In this document: positions 7,816 to 16,082 of the stretch, in pieces
How the letters are laid out: every line of letters starts with the position of its first letter
How positions within the stretch are numbered: the first letter of the stretch is position 1
Assembly (NCBI GenBank): GCA_945872285.1
Contig: CAMBZR010000061.1
Location: 1-21,209 of the forward strand
DNA: 21,209 nucleotides
Reading direction: 5' to 3'
Source of the DNA: Bordetella parapertussis
Lineage (GTDB): Bacteria > Pseudomonadota > Gammaproteobacteria > Burkholderiales > Burkholderiaceae_B
Notes under the pieces: model-generated
Told to the model about the DNA's origin: nothing
The model's database searches: none
The model's input: the letters and a program-made list of their open reading frames with translations, nothing else
Translations under genes and position numbers: made by a program

Positions 7816-8724
7816 TTATGCCGCGGTCAGCAGCAGGCAGGCCACGCCCAACACAATCAATGCTGTGCCGATCGCTTCTTGGCGGGTACTTTTGCTCGCA
7901 AAGACACGCCACGAAAGCAATTGCGCGAATAAAACCTCAACGAGCCCCAGCGTTCGCACGTTAGCTGCGGCGGTCAACGCAAAACCCAAAAACCAACCCC
8001 CTGAAGCCGACGCGCCTAGCAGGCCTCCCCAGATTGAAATGCGCCAGGCCTGTAAGCAACGCACCCAGGCCTCGTAATGAAATATCATCATCCACCCGGC
8101 CAGCAGCAGTGTTTGCGCACCCAAGCCACAAGCGAGTGTCAACGACGCCCGCATTAAGAAGTGGCCATCACCTAGCGCTAAAATCCCACCTCTGAAGGTC
8201 ACCGCGGCAATCGCGAAACACGCGCCAGCCAGCAACCCCAACGCCGCAGGCTGCCACGCAGAGCCGCCCTCAGAGCCACTAGTTGGCTTTTTAGCCATGA
8301 TGGTGACGCCTGTCGTTGCCACAATAATCGCAGCCATGGCTAGCCAGGAAATCGTATCGCCCAGTACAACCAAACCAAATACAGCCACCTGTACGGGTTC
8401 GGTTTTAGTCCAAGCCGTGACCACCACAAACGCTCGCTGGCGCATCGCAGCGAGCATCAAGGCGGTCGCGGCAATTTGAGATACAGCACCCGCGGCCACA
8501 AACAAGCCAAACGTCAGATCCATCGAGGGAAACACAGACCCCGTCGCAACGAACGCAATTGCAGCGAACAGCGCAGCAAACGGAAAGCCGTACAGAAATC
8601 TGACTTGTGTTGCGCCCAGAGTGCCAAGTTTTTCAGTCAGGCTACGCTGGATGGCGTTGCGTCCCGCTTGAGCAGCAGCGGCAAAAATTGAAGCGGGAAT
8701 CCATAACCAAGTCCAATCGTGCAC
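7816..8724 (-). CDS. EamA/DMT-family membrane transporter
   Basis: This is a drug/metabolite transporter superfamily protein, a group of 10-helix inner-membrane carriers that often export amino acids or metabolites. The protein is 302 residues, the usual size, with about ten hydrophobic segments and two EamA halves (the first ending near TGVTIMAKKP, the second from ALGLLAGACFAIAAVTF to ALIVLGVACLLL). The RRxx/STRQEAIGTALIVLGV ending fits the family. The start is GTG at 8724: GGAG lies 6 bases upstream, and an in-frame ATG is absent nearby. It begins 12 bases after the stop of the Ldh2-family gene, so the two form an operon. The exported substrate is unknown; context suggests a product or analogue of the adjacent catabolic locus. 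Confidence 0.87.
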   Translation of the reverse strand: MHDWTWLWIPASIFAAAAQAGRNAIQRSLTEKLGTLGATQVRFLYGFPFAALFAAIAFVATGSVFPSMDLTFGLFVAAGAVSQIAATALMLAAMRQRAFVVVTAWTKTEPVQVAVFGLVVLGDTISWLAMAAIIVATTGVTIMAKKPTSGSEGGSAWQPAALGLLAGACFAIAAVTFRGGILALGDGHFLMRASLTLACGLGAQTLLLAGWMMIFHYEAWVRCLQAWRISIWGGLLGASASGGWFLGFALTAAANVRTLGLVEVLFAQLLSWRVFASKSTRQEAIGTALIVLGVACLLLTAA

Positions 8725-8736
8725 AGTCTTCTCCGG

Positions 8737-9780
8737 TTAAGCGCTTGCATGCCGCAGCAACAACGAAACTGTTGTCTCATCAAGCACGATGCCATTCGCG
8801 CGTTGATACGCCATTTTTTTCAGTTCGATTTCACCTGGCACGATCACCGGTCGAGTGGCGTCTACGGCCGGGCTCTCGTGCAAAATCGCAGCAAAATCAA
8901 GCATCCGCTCTGACAACCACTGCGCCGAGCCCAACAGGCGCGTATCAATCAGAATAAAAAAGTGGCCCAGGTTTTGCGGCTCATCAGGTGCGTCAACCCA
9001 AGACTTCACATGCGTTAGATAAGCCGCGTTAGACAAAAGTCCGGCAAACATATCCACCAGCAAGGCCAAGCCATAACCCTTATGCCCGCCCACTGGCAAC
9101 AAGAAACCATCAAGTGCTGTCTTCGGATCCGTGGTGGGTCGCCCTTTATCATCAGTCGCCCAAGTATCCGGAATCGACTCACCACGCTTAAACGCATTGC
9201 GCACCTTGGCGCGCGCAACCACACTCATCGCCATATCCAGTAAAAAAGGCGAACCACTTGGGTTCGGAACGCCAAAACCAAGCGGGCTATTGCCCAGCCT
9301 GGCATCACTGCCTCCCCAGGGCGCAATCGTCGTCGTGGCGTTACTGCCGATCACGCTCGCAAAACCATCTTGGGCTGCAATCAGTGAGTAGGGCGAGATC
9401 GGCCCAAAATGGTTGCTGCCCCGCGCAAATGCCATCCCAATGCCACACTGACGCGCCGCCTCCATCGCCGCACGCAGCGCGCACATACCGACCAAAGGCC
9501 CCACCCCGTTGTCGCCATCTAGTAGCCGCAAGGCCGGCGCAGGTGCTTGTACTGTGATCTTGGGCCGAGCAGTAATCCCCTTAACCAACAAGCGCTCACC
9601 ATACGACTCAATTCGCGACAGGCCGTGAGTACTTAAACCAAAAAGATCCGCTAACACCAGAACCTTAGCAACATCAGCCGCATCCTCTTCAGTGAGTCCA
9701 AGCCCCTGAAATGCACGAGTTGCTAAGTCTGTGAGTTCTTCTTCAGACCAGTGTGATTGAAAAGCCTGCTTTTGATTCAT
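8737..9780 (-). CDS. Ldh2-family NAD(P)-dependent oxidoreductase (malate/lactate/ureidoglycolate dehydrogenase type)
   Basis: This family oxidises 2-hydroxy acids or reduces cyclic imines with NAD(P): members include malate, sulfolactate and ureidoglycolate dehydrogenases and delta-1-piperideine-2-carboxylate reductase. The 347-residue protein has the N-terminal helical cap with GLSTHGLSRIESYGERL (H52), the catalytic-region motif GSNHFGPI (H124), the APWGG / NSPLGFGVP block and GGHKGYGLALLVDMFAG at 231–247. All are hallmarks, but none fixes the substrate. I chose ATG 9780 because family members begin shortly before the WSEEELTDLATRAF helix; a GTG at 9831 would add 17 residues. It diverges from the SDR/ABC operon and leads the two-gene operon with the EamA transporter, so shared control with the opposite operon is plausible. 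Confidence 0.9.
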   Translation of the reverse strand: MNQKQAFQSHWSEEELTDLATRAFQGLGLTEEDAADVAKVLVLADLFGLSTHGLSRIESYGERLLVKGITARPKITVQAPAPALRLLDGDNGVGPLVGMCALRAAMEAARQCGIGMAFARGSNHFGPISPYSLIAAQDGFASVIGSNATTTIAPWGGSDARLGNSPLGFGVPNPSGSPFLLDMAMSVVARAKVRNAFKRGESIPDTWATDDKGRPTTDPKTALDGFLLPVGGHKGYGLALLVDMFAGLLSNAAYLTHVKSWVDAPDEPQNLGHFFILIDTRLLGSAQWLSERMLDFAAILHESPAVDATRPVIVPGEIELKKMAYQRANGIVLDETTVSLLLRHASA

Positions 9781-10144
9781 GTTGCTGAGAAATCCTATTA
9801 TTCTATTTTTGGCAATATTCGCGAACGTCACACGTTTTCTGCGCTTTGTTCAAACGAGGGCGGCACAGGCGAGTGAGCAAGTGCTGACATACTAAACGCT
9901 CTCTGGCTAACGGCAAAATGACGCCAACCCAGACAGAGGCACGCGAACGCGCAGGCGCACAAGCAGATAGCCTACATTCGAGCAAGTCACTGAAACACAT
10001 ATAGGTTTTACTGCAACCGCACGTTGCCGCTTGAGTTTAATTGCAAAAATAGCCGACTTATGATTTGATGCAGCATGAACCAAGCGCGTGATTGAGTCTA
10101 AATGCTAAATCGCGGGAACAGAATACCCAATTAGAAGGTAGTTC
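9781..10144. other. 364-base divergent intergenic region
   Basis: This gene-free stretch separates the Ldh2-family gene (minus) from the SDR/ABC operon (plus) and should hold both promoters. Toward the plus operon, TATGAT at 10059–10064 is a good -10, though its -35 (TTTAAT, 17 bases upstream) is weak. Toward the minus genes, TAGAAT within 9800–9812 is a possible -10. A palindrome overlaps the likely plus start site (listed separately). A small reading frame on the minus strand (9803–10000) has no recognisable protein features. No RNA gene is recognised. Confidence 0.5.
10065..10079. promoter_or_regulatory. Candidate operator palindrome upstream of the SDR/ABC operon
   Basis: TTGATGC-A-GCATGAA forms a near-perfect inverted repeat, 6 of 7 positions matching. 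It begins directly after the TATGAT -10 candidate and so covers the expected transcription start. That is a typical place for a repressor site. No regulator gene lies in the visible locus, so the binding protein is unknown. Confidence 0.3.
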
Positions 10145-10906
10145 ATGCAAACCGATGCAAGCGACCGCAAAGTTGCCGTGGTGACAGGTGCAGCCCGTGG
10201 AATCGGCCTTGCCTGCGTCAAGCGACTCACCGCAAAGGGCTTTCGCGTTGCCATGGCAGATATAGGCTCGGCGCAACTCGAGGCGTCAGCGGCAACGTTA
10301 CAAGCCCAAGGGTGTGATGTCATGACGCTACCCGGCGATGTCGGTCGTTATGACGCGGTCCAACAACAGGCGGCTTTAGTCTTGCGTCATTACGGGCGCA
10401 TCGACGTATTAGTGAACAATGCTGGCATTTCTCAACCAAAAGGCTTACTCGACATCTCAGAGGCCGAGTGGGACCGAACCATCATGGTCAACCTCAAGGG
10501 CTTCTTCAACTGGTGCAAAGCCGTAGCACCTATGATGCTCGTCCAGGGTGGCGGCCGAATCATCAATATGTCCTCCATTAGCGCTAACACTGGCGGCAGC
10601 GCTGAAGCGGTCAGTAAGTTTTCATACTGTGCATCTAAGGCAGGAGTACTCGGTTTAACTCGAGGACTGGCCAAAGAACTGGCTCCCACTGTGACAGTCA
10701 ACGCGATCTGCCCCGGCTCAATTCGCACGGACCTGACTGAAGCGCTGATCAGCGCAAACCACGATCAAATCTTACAAACAATACCGCTTAAGCGCATCGG
10801 GACACCGGATGACATTGCAGTTGTCGTCGAGTTTCTGGCAACGGTTAACCCCTGTTTTATAACTGGCGAGGTCATAGATGTCGACGGCGGTCAGTGGGTC
10901 AACTGA
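10145..10906 (+). CDS. Short-chain dehydrogenase/reductase (FabG-like), first gene of the ABC operon
   Basis: This is a classical SDR that uses NAD(P) to oxidise an alcohol or reduce a carbonyl. The 253-residue protein has the cofactor motif TGAARGIG at 14–21, NNAG at 91–94, the structural Asn N116, and the catalytic set S144, Y161 and K165 (YCASK), followed by CPGSIRTDL. The C-terminal GEVIDVDGGQWVN is typical. Asp39 in MADI after beta-strand 2 suggests preference for NAD(H). ATG 10145 has GAAGGT 7 bases upstream. It overlaps the next gene by 29 bases. It resembles FabG, but its place in a transport operon, far from fatty-acid genes, points to a catabolic dehydrogenase. Substrate unknown. 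Confidence 0.92.
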   Translation: MQTDASDRKVAVVTGAARGIGLACVKRLTAKGFRVAMADIGSAQLEASAATLQAQGCDVMTLPGDVGRYDAVQQQAALVLRHYGRIDVLVNNAGISQPKGLLDISEAEWDRTIMVNLKGFFNWCKAVAPMMLVQGGGRIINMSSISANTGGSAEAVSKFSYCASKAGVLGLTRGLAKELAPTVTVNAICPGSIRTDLTEALISANHDQILQTIPLKRIGTPDDIAVVVEFLATVNPCFITGEVIDVDGGQWVN

Positions 10907-11789
10907 CCTTAGCGCGGGCGGTCACACGTCAGCGGCAGAACGCAAAACGCGGATTAGGCAGTCGTTAAAACTGTCTGCTTTGCTATTGCCCGGCGTGATC
11001 TTTCTGATCGTGGGGTTACTGTGGCCGTTCGCATCAATGCTCGGGATTTCGTTTTATGACAAATACCCTGGCAATACCGGCTTCACACTCGACCATTACT
11101 TGTTGCAATTCGAAGACTCGTACGCGTTATTTGTTGCCTTACGCACGCTCGCGCTCGGCGTCTTGGTCACGCTACTGACCGCCATCATTGGTTATCCTGT
11201 TGCATGGTATCTAGCCCGTAGTGACTCCCGCCTCAAACACCTGGTATTTCTAGGAGTCGTATCGCCACTGCTTGTCAGCATCGTTGTACGCACACTAGGC
11301 TGGACGATTTTGCTTGGCAACGAGGGGCTAGTCAACGCGCTATTCGTGAGCATCGGAGTCGTGGATGAACCCCTGCGGCTCATGCAGAGCTTCTGGAGCG
11401 TCGTACTCGGTATGACTCACGTGCTATTGCCCTTTATGGTTCTGTCCATCTCGAGCGTTTTAAGCAAGATTGACCAGTCGCTCATCGAGTCAGCTTCAGT
11501 GATGGGGGCCTCGCCTTTTCAAAATTTTCTGCGAATTGTCTTGCCGCTTTCGGTGCAAGGTCTTGCAGCGGGTTCGGTGATTGTTTTTTGTCTGTCGATC
11601 GGTGCGTACATCACACCGATCTGGCTTGGCCGTGGGCAAGTCAACGTCATGTCAATCTACATTCATGAACAAATGGTCGTGATGGTCGACTGGCCGGCGG
11701 GTGCAGCGGCCTCAATGATCTTGACTTTCGTCACGCTGATTGTGCTGACTATCTACGGTTTTATCATCAAAAGGCACGCTAGGCGATGA
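10878..11789 (+). CDS. ABC transporter permease, PotB type
   Basis: This is an inner-membrane permease subunit of a polyamine/opine/thiamine-type (PotB-like) importer. The 303-residue protein has a long Ser/Thr-rich cytoplasmic head, then six hydrophobic segments starting with LSALLLPGVIFLIVGLLWPF. The EAA loop that contacts the ATPase is seen as ESASVMGASPFQNFLRIVLP near residues 205–224. The ATG lies 29 bases inside the SDR gene, in another frame. It has GAGG about 8 bases upstream, and no other start precedes the first helix, so the overlap appears genuine. It pairs with the next gene, sharing ATGA. Substrate is not predictable from the permease. Confidence 0.93.
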   Translation: MSTAVSGSTDLSAGGHTSAAERKTRIRQSLKLSALLLPGVIFLIVGLLWPFASMLGISFYDKYPGNTGFTLDHYLLQFEDSYALFVALRTLALGVLVTLLTAIIGYPVAWYLARSDSRLKHLVFLGVVSPLLVSIVVRTLGWTILLGNEGLVNALFVSIGVVDEPLRLMQSFWSVVLGMTHVLLPFMVLSISSVLSKIDQSLIESASVMGASPFQNFLRIVLPLSVQGLAAGSVIVFCLSIGAYITPIWLGRGQVNVMSIYIHEQMVVMVDWPAGAAASMILTFVTLIVLTIYGFIIKRHARR

Positions 11790-12580
11790 GAAAAAAAACC
11801 TCAGAGAGAATACTTAAATTTTATGTTGCTCTCGTCCTTCTATTTCTTGCCTTGCCCATTGCCGTCGTCATCCCTTCGTCCTTCAGCAATGAGTCAAGCC
11901 TGCGGTTTCCACCGAAAGGTTTTTCGTTAAAGTGGTTTGAGAAGGCTTGGAATACCCAAGCTTTCTGGGACGCTTTTCAGGTCAGTTTGCTGGTCGCAGC
12001 GATCGCAACGGCAATTTCACTGGTCATCGGCACACTTGCGGCCTTTGCAATCGTGCGTCATCAGTTTCGGGGCAAACAATTTTTCGAATTTCTTTTCATG
12101 ACCCCGTTGGTATTTCCTGCAATTGTGCTTGCGGTTGCACTCTCGATGGTCCTCGGTTCGGTAGGACTTTTGCGTAATTTCTGGGGTCTTGTATTTGCCC
12201 ATGTCATTATCACCGTGCCCTATATCGTTCGAACGGTGGGGGCCACGCTTTCTGAAATTGATATCGCTTATGAAGAGGCCGCCGCCACGCTTGGGGCAAA
12301 TACTTTCCATACATTTTTTCGCGTAACAATTCCGATGCTAAGGCCAGGCCTGATTGCAGGCGCCGTGTTCTCGGCCATCATGTCCTTTGACGAATTCACC
12401 GTATCGTTGTTTCTTGTTGGCCCCGGGGTGATGACGCTTCCGCTTGAAATTTATCACTACACCGAGTTTCAGATGGATCCGACGGTGGCGGCGATCTCTA
12501 CTATGCTACTAGGTGTGACCGCCTTAATCGTCATTGTGATTGAACGTTCGATTGGATTAAAAAAGCAATTTAAACACTAA
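11786..12580 (+). CDS. ABC transporter permease, PotC type
   Basis: This is the second permease of the importer, forming the membrane pore with the PotB-type subunit. The 264-residue protein has an N-terminal helix (FYVALVLLFLALPIAVVIP) followed by the PotC-like SFSNESSLRFPPKGFSLKWF loop, then five more helices. The EAA motif reads EEAAATLGANTFHTFFRVTI, near residues 167–186. PotC-family signatures SFDEFTVSLFL and TLPLEIY are present. The start overlaps the previous stop as ATGA, so both subunits are coupled for equal synthesis. A 52-base gap with a separate ribosome site precedes the binding-protein gene. Confidence 0.93.
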   Translation: MRKKTSERILKFYVALVLLFLALPIAVVIPSSFSNESSLRFPPKGFSLKWFEKAWNTQAFWDAFQVSLLVAAIATAISLVIGTLAAFAIVRHQFRGKQFFEFLFMTPLVFPAIVLAVALSMVLGSVGLLRNFWGLVFAHVIITVPYIVRTVGATLSEIDIAYEEAAATLGANTFHTFFRVTIPMLRPGLIAGAVFSAIMSFDEFTVSLFLVGPGVMTLPLEIYHYTEFQMDPTVAAISTMLLGVTALIVIVIERSIGLKKQFKH

Positions 12581-12632
12581 CCGATTTGACCTGATTTCTT
12601 GACCTGTATTTCACTCACTGGAGTTTATAAAA

Positions 12633-13742
12633 ATGAAGCCTATCGATAATGAAGACAGCTACTTGTTGGATAATTTCAAGACCAAACCGCAGCGCCGAGA
12701 TATTCTCAAATCGTTGCTGGCGCTCGGGGTAGGTAGTGCCTCGGTGATGCAGTTTGCCAACGTCTTAGCCAGCGCTGCAGATGCCGAGGTCGCCAAACTA
12801 GTGATTCTCTCGCAGCCTGGCATTCTGCCTAAGTTATGCAACGAAATTTCGACTCCTTTAATCAAGAAGATGAGTCCCAAGACTGAAATTGAAGTCATCT
12901 CGTCGAACAATGCGGCATCGTATCCACGCATGCTGGCTCAGCGCAGCACCCCCTCGATCAGCGGCTCTATGATCAACGATCTTTTCGCGCAACGCGGCAT
13001 CGCCGATGGGATGTGGGACAAATTCGACCCAGCCATCATGACGAATCTTAAAAATATTCCTCCAGAGATCATGACGCCCGGAGGCTTTGGGATCATTTTT
13101 CTAATGACCCCCTACGGCATCATGTACAACCCTGATCGGGTCGAAAAACCCACCTCATGGCTTGACCTCTGGAACCCAAAATACGCTGGGCGTGTATCGA
13201 TGTGGGATGCCTACTTTGACGCCTACATTATGGCCGCCGTCGCGACAGGTAAAGGACCAAATGTTCTTGAGGGTATCAAGGCTTGGAGTGCTCACAAGAA
13301 AAATATCGGGGCCTGGGTCAGCTCACCGATCGTTGAAGCTGATATGGTTGATCGCGGTGAAGTGTGGCTAGCACCGCACTGGGGTGCCTGGGCAGAGTTA
13401 GCGCGCTCACAAGGTAAAAAAGTCGCCTTCACCGTCCCAAAAGAAGGTGCGGTGCAGTGGGGTGGTCATATGCAACTCAGCAAAGGGTTCAGCCCAGCGG
13501 CCTCGAAACTCAGTCAGGCTTACATGAATACCTGGCTGTCTGATGAGTTTCAACTCGAAGCACTCAAGCAAGGCTTTCTGTCACCAGTCAGTAAAGCGGT
13601 CAAGGTGCCGGATGATCTCAAACGCGCTGGCTTTATTAGCGTAGACGATGCCATTAGCAAACTGATCCGCCCTGACTTTAAAGACGTAGGCGAGCAAATG
13701 CCAAAAATCAAAGCGCTGATTGACCGAACGCTCAAGGGCTGA
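12633..13742 (+). CDS. Tat-exported periplasmic solute-binding protein (PotD-like)
   Basis: This is the substrate receptor of the importer. The 369-residue protein opens with a twin-arginine signal: a polar head of about 20 residues, RRDILK at 21–26, hydrophobic LLALGVGSASVM, and likely cleavage near ASAADA (about 51). Export by Tat means the receptor probably folds in the cytoplasm first. The mature part has the family segment GIMYNPDRVEKPTSWLDLW near residues 169–187, followed by NPKYAGRVSMWD, as in PotD/Fbp-type receptors. The aromatic-rich WLAPHWGAWAELAR resembles the ligand-pocket region of such receptors. GGAG lies 9 bases before the ATG. The ligand is unknown; spermidine or putrescine cannot be assumed. 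Confidence 0.9.
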   Translation: MKPIDNEDSYLLDNFKTKPQRRDILKSLLALGVGSASVMQFANVLASAADAEVAKLVILSQPGILPKLCNEISTPLIKKMSPKTEIEVISSNNAASYPRMLAQRSTPSISGSMINDLFAQRGIADGMWDKFDPAIMTNLKNIPPEIMTPGGFGIIFLMTPYGIMYNPDRVEKPTSWLDLWNPKYAGRVSMWDAYFDAYIMAAVATGKGPNVLEGIKAWSAHKKNIGAWVSSPIVEADMVDRGEVWLAPHWGAWAELARSQGKKVAFTVPKEGAVQWGGHMQLSKGFSPAASKLSQAYMNTWLSDEFQLEALKQGFLSPVSKAVKVPDDLKRAGFISVDDAISKLIRPDFKDVGEQMPKIKALIDRTLKG

Positions 13743-13753
13743 GGATAAGCGTC

Positions 13754-14854
13754 ATGACCAATCAGATACCTGACGTTCAATTGGTGAATATTCATAAACG
13801 GTATGGAGAAGTCGCCGCCGTCAAAGGTATCGATTTGGACGTTAGGCGTGGAGAAATGGTGAGTTTTCTGGGCCCAAGTGGTTGCGGAAAAACCACCACT
13901 TTACGCATGATTGCTGGGCTAGAAGAGCCTGACGCTGGCGAAATCATGATCCGTGGGCAAACGATGAACCAAGTGCCCACGCATCGACGAAACCTTGGCA
14001 TGGTTTTTCAAAATTACGCCCTGTTTCCGCATATGTCAGTGCACGAAAATATTGCCTTTGGTTTATTGATGCGCAAAGAGCTTCGCGTCGATATCGACAA
14101 AAAGGTAAAAGATGTCATGAAGCTGATACGCCTCGAGGGGATGGCTCTGCGCCTGCCCTCGCAGCTGTCGGGCGGCCAGCGGCAACGGGTTGCCTTGGCA
14201 CGGGCGATTGTGACCAAACCCAATGTCTTGTTGCTCGATGAACCGCTTGGCGCCTTGGATAAAAAACTGCGCGAACAAATGCAGATCGAAATTCGTATGC
14301 TGCAACGCGAAGTCGGCATCACCAGTATTTTTGTCACGCATGATCAAGAAGAGGCGCTTACGCTATCCGATCGCATTGTGGTCATGGATGGAGGACGGAT
14401 CATTCAACTGGGCACTCCGACGGAGATTTACAAAAATCCTGCCACACCTTTCGTGTCTGAATTTATTGGAGTCTCTAATTCAATCGAAGCAACCGTCGAA
14501 AAGACAGAGGGCCAGTTCATTTCTGTTGTGGCCGAAAAAAGCGGCATCACGTTACACGCCCCTGCGAGTGACTTTGCACGCGCAGGTGACCGCGTTGAGA
14601 TCTCGGTGCGTCCTGAGAACATCACTCTATTTCAAGAGGCCCGCGAGGGATACAACACCCTAGCTGGCGTTGTTTCGCACGTGGTGTACACGGGCCCACT
14701 CACCTATTTTCATCTTGAGGCAGGTGAGGGTGCAAAGTTCATTGCCTTGCAGCCTAATACTGCAACAACAAGCTCCACAGAACAACCAAAAGCCGGAGAT
14801 CGTATCGTGTTTGGTTGGCGCCATGAAGCCACTAGGGTGTTGCCGGCACGTTAA
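13754..14854 (+). CDS. ABC transporter ATPase, PotA type
   Basis: This subunit hydrolyses ATP to drive the importer. The 366-residue protein shows Walker A GPSGCGKTT (40–48), Q-loop Q86 in VFQNYALFPH, signature LSGGQRQR (138–145), Walker B LLLDEP (159–164), D-loop GALD and switch His H196 in VTHDQEEALTLSD. A C-terminal TOBE domain follows (about 285–360, with VEISVRPENITLF and the final FGWRHEATRVLP). Length and domains match PotA/CysA-like importer ATPases. The start is 11 bases after the binding-protein stop, with GAGGA upstream. It completes a full importer: two permeases, receptor and ATPase. Confidence 0.95.
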   Translation: MTNQIPDVQLVNIHKRYGEVAAVKGIDLDVRRGEMVSFLGPSGCGKTTTLRMIAGLEEPDAGEIMIRGQTMNQVPTHRRNLGMVFQNYALFPHMSVHENIAFGLLMRKELRVDIDKKVKDVMKLIRLEGMALRLPSQLSGGQRQRVALARAIVTKPNVLLLDEPLGALDKKLREQMQIEIRMLQREVGITSIFVTHDQEEALTLSDRIVVMDGGRIIQLGTPTEIYKNPATPFVSEFIGVSNSIEATVEKTEGQFISVVAEKSGITLHAPASDFARAGDRVEISVRPENITLFQEAREGYNTLAGVVSHVVYTGPLTYFHLEAGEGAKFIALQPNTATTSSTEQPKAGDRIVFGWRHEATRVLPAR

Positions 14855-14891
14855 CGCTTAAACCTATCAATCAGATCAACAAGGAATCGCT

Positions 14892-16082
14892 ATGTCACCC
14901 ATTGATGTCGTCGCGCCACGCACTGAAGTTAAACAGGCCATTCTCGATTGGTTGCGGGCTCACGAGAAAGACATGTTCGCCCTGCTCGAACAAGTCGTCA
15001 ATATTGACAGCGGCAGCTACAACAAAGCTGGTGTTGATCAAGTCGGTGCGCTCTTTCGTGCGCATCTCGAGAAGTCCGGCATCGCCACACAGGTACATTC
15101 CAATGCCAAACATGGGGACTGCCTCGTGGCTGAGGTACCCGGCAGCGCTGGGTCTGAGGCAGCGCACGTGCTGCTGATGGGGCACATGGATACTGTTTTT
15201 CCGGATGGAACGGCTGCGCAACGTCCGTATCGCGTTGAAAAAGGAGTCGCCTATGGTGCCGGCGTGGCTGATATGAAAGCAGGCCTCGTAATGAACACCT
15301 TTGTGGCACGAGCCTTTCATGCCTGTGGTGGTAATCAGTCACCAATAAAGGTGCTCTACACCGGCGACGAAGAAATCGCCTCGCCCGCTTCGCGAGAACT
15401 GATCCTAAAAATGGCTAAAGGCGCCGCCACCGTTTTAAACGCCGAGCCCGGTCGGCCAAGCGGCAACGTTGTCACGTCTCGCAAAGGCGCATTCTTTATC
15501 GACTTCGAAGTGGATGGCGTGGCAGCGCACTCAGGCGTCAATCACGACAAAGGCGCCAGCGCAATTGAGGCCTTAGCCCGAAAGATCACCGCACTCCATC
15601 AACTCACTGACCGTGCCGCCGGTATCACCGCCAATGTCGGAACGATTAAAGGGGGTATGTCCGTCAATACCGTGGCTCCCCACGCTTCGGGGCAATTAGA
15701 TGTTCGGTTTCCTGGTGACGTGGATCATGAGCGTTTGCATCAACGCATTAAAGACATTATCGAAGAAGAGGCCCTACCTTGTACCTGTGGACGCATCACC
15801 CATCAAGGGACTTTTTTACCTTTATTCGAGACGAATGCGAGTCGCGACCTGTTGGCCGACTATCGAATGTCTGCCGAAGAGCTTGGCGTGCAAGTCAAGG
15901 GCGAGTTCACCGGCGGCTCAGCAGACAGCGGACTCACCGCTTCAGTTGGGGCCCCCACTCTTTGCGCAACAGGCCCAGTTGGCGGACAAGTGCATACCGC
16001 TGACGAGTACTGTCGCATCGATACCCTCGTACTCAGAGCACAAGCCGTTGCACTCACTATCCTTGCCCGCGATGCCCTTTAA
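14892..16082 (+). CDS. M20-family metallopeptidase, carboxypeptidase G2-like
   Basis: This is a zinc-dependent amidohydrolase related to glutamate carboxypeptidase (CPG2), which cleaves C-terminal Glu from N-acyl or pteroyl conjugates. All catalytic residues align with CPG2 in order and spacing: H98 (GHMDTVFP), D127 (GVADMKAG), general base E160 with metal ligand E161 (TGDEEI), E185 (NAEPG) and H368 (QVHTADEY). A dimerisation domain lies between about residues 195 and 305 (VDGVAAHSGV). At 396 residues it is full length, but it lacks the secretion signal of Pseudomonas CPG2, so it should work in the cytoplasm on imported material. AAGGA precedes the ATG by about 7 bases. Its end overlaps the next gene. 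Confidence 0.93.
   Translation: MSPIDVVAPRTEVKQAILDWLRAHEKDMFALLEQVVNIDSGSYNKAGVDQVGALFRAHLEKSGIATQVHSNAKHGDCLVAEVPGSAGSEAAHVLLMGHMDTVFPDGTAAQRPYRVEKGVAYGAGVADMKAGLVMNTFVARAFHACGGNQSPIKVLYTGDEEIASPASRELILKMAKGAATVLNAEPGRPSGNVVTSRKGAFFIDFEVDGVAAHSGVNHDKGASAIEALARKITALHQLTDRAAGITANVGTIKGGMSVNTVAPHASGQLDVRFPGDVDHERLHQRIKDIIEEEALPCTCGRITHQGTFLPLFETNASRDLLADYRMSAEELGVQVKGEFTGGSADSGLTASVGAPTLCATGPVGGQVHTADEYCRIDTLVLRAQAVALTILARDAL

Noticed and set aside
7730..8077. 115-codon plus-strand frame after cpoB
   Set aside because: Most of it is antisense to the EamA transporter, and the protein is a basic, motif-free sequence.
9803..10000. Small minus-strand frame in the divergent intergenic region
   Set aside because: Composition rich in Arg/Cys/Ala without any motif, no ribosome site, and it overlaps the start region of the Ldh2-family gene.
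10145..10906. FabG of fatty-acid synthesis
   Set aside because: SDR motifs are shared widely, no fab/acp genes are nearby, and the gene overlaps an ABC permease, so a catabolic role is likelier.
15700..16071. N-terminal extension of the second SDR
   Set aside because: The extension is out-of-frame reading of the M20 peptidase gene; SDR homology starts only at MTPSVALVTG. Family length supports a start at 16072 or 16087.
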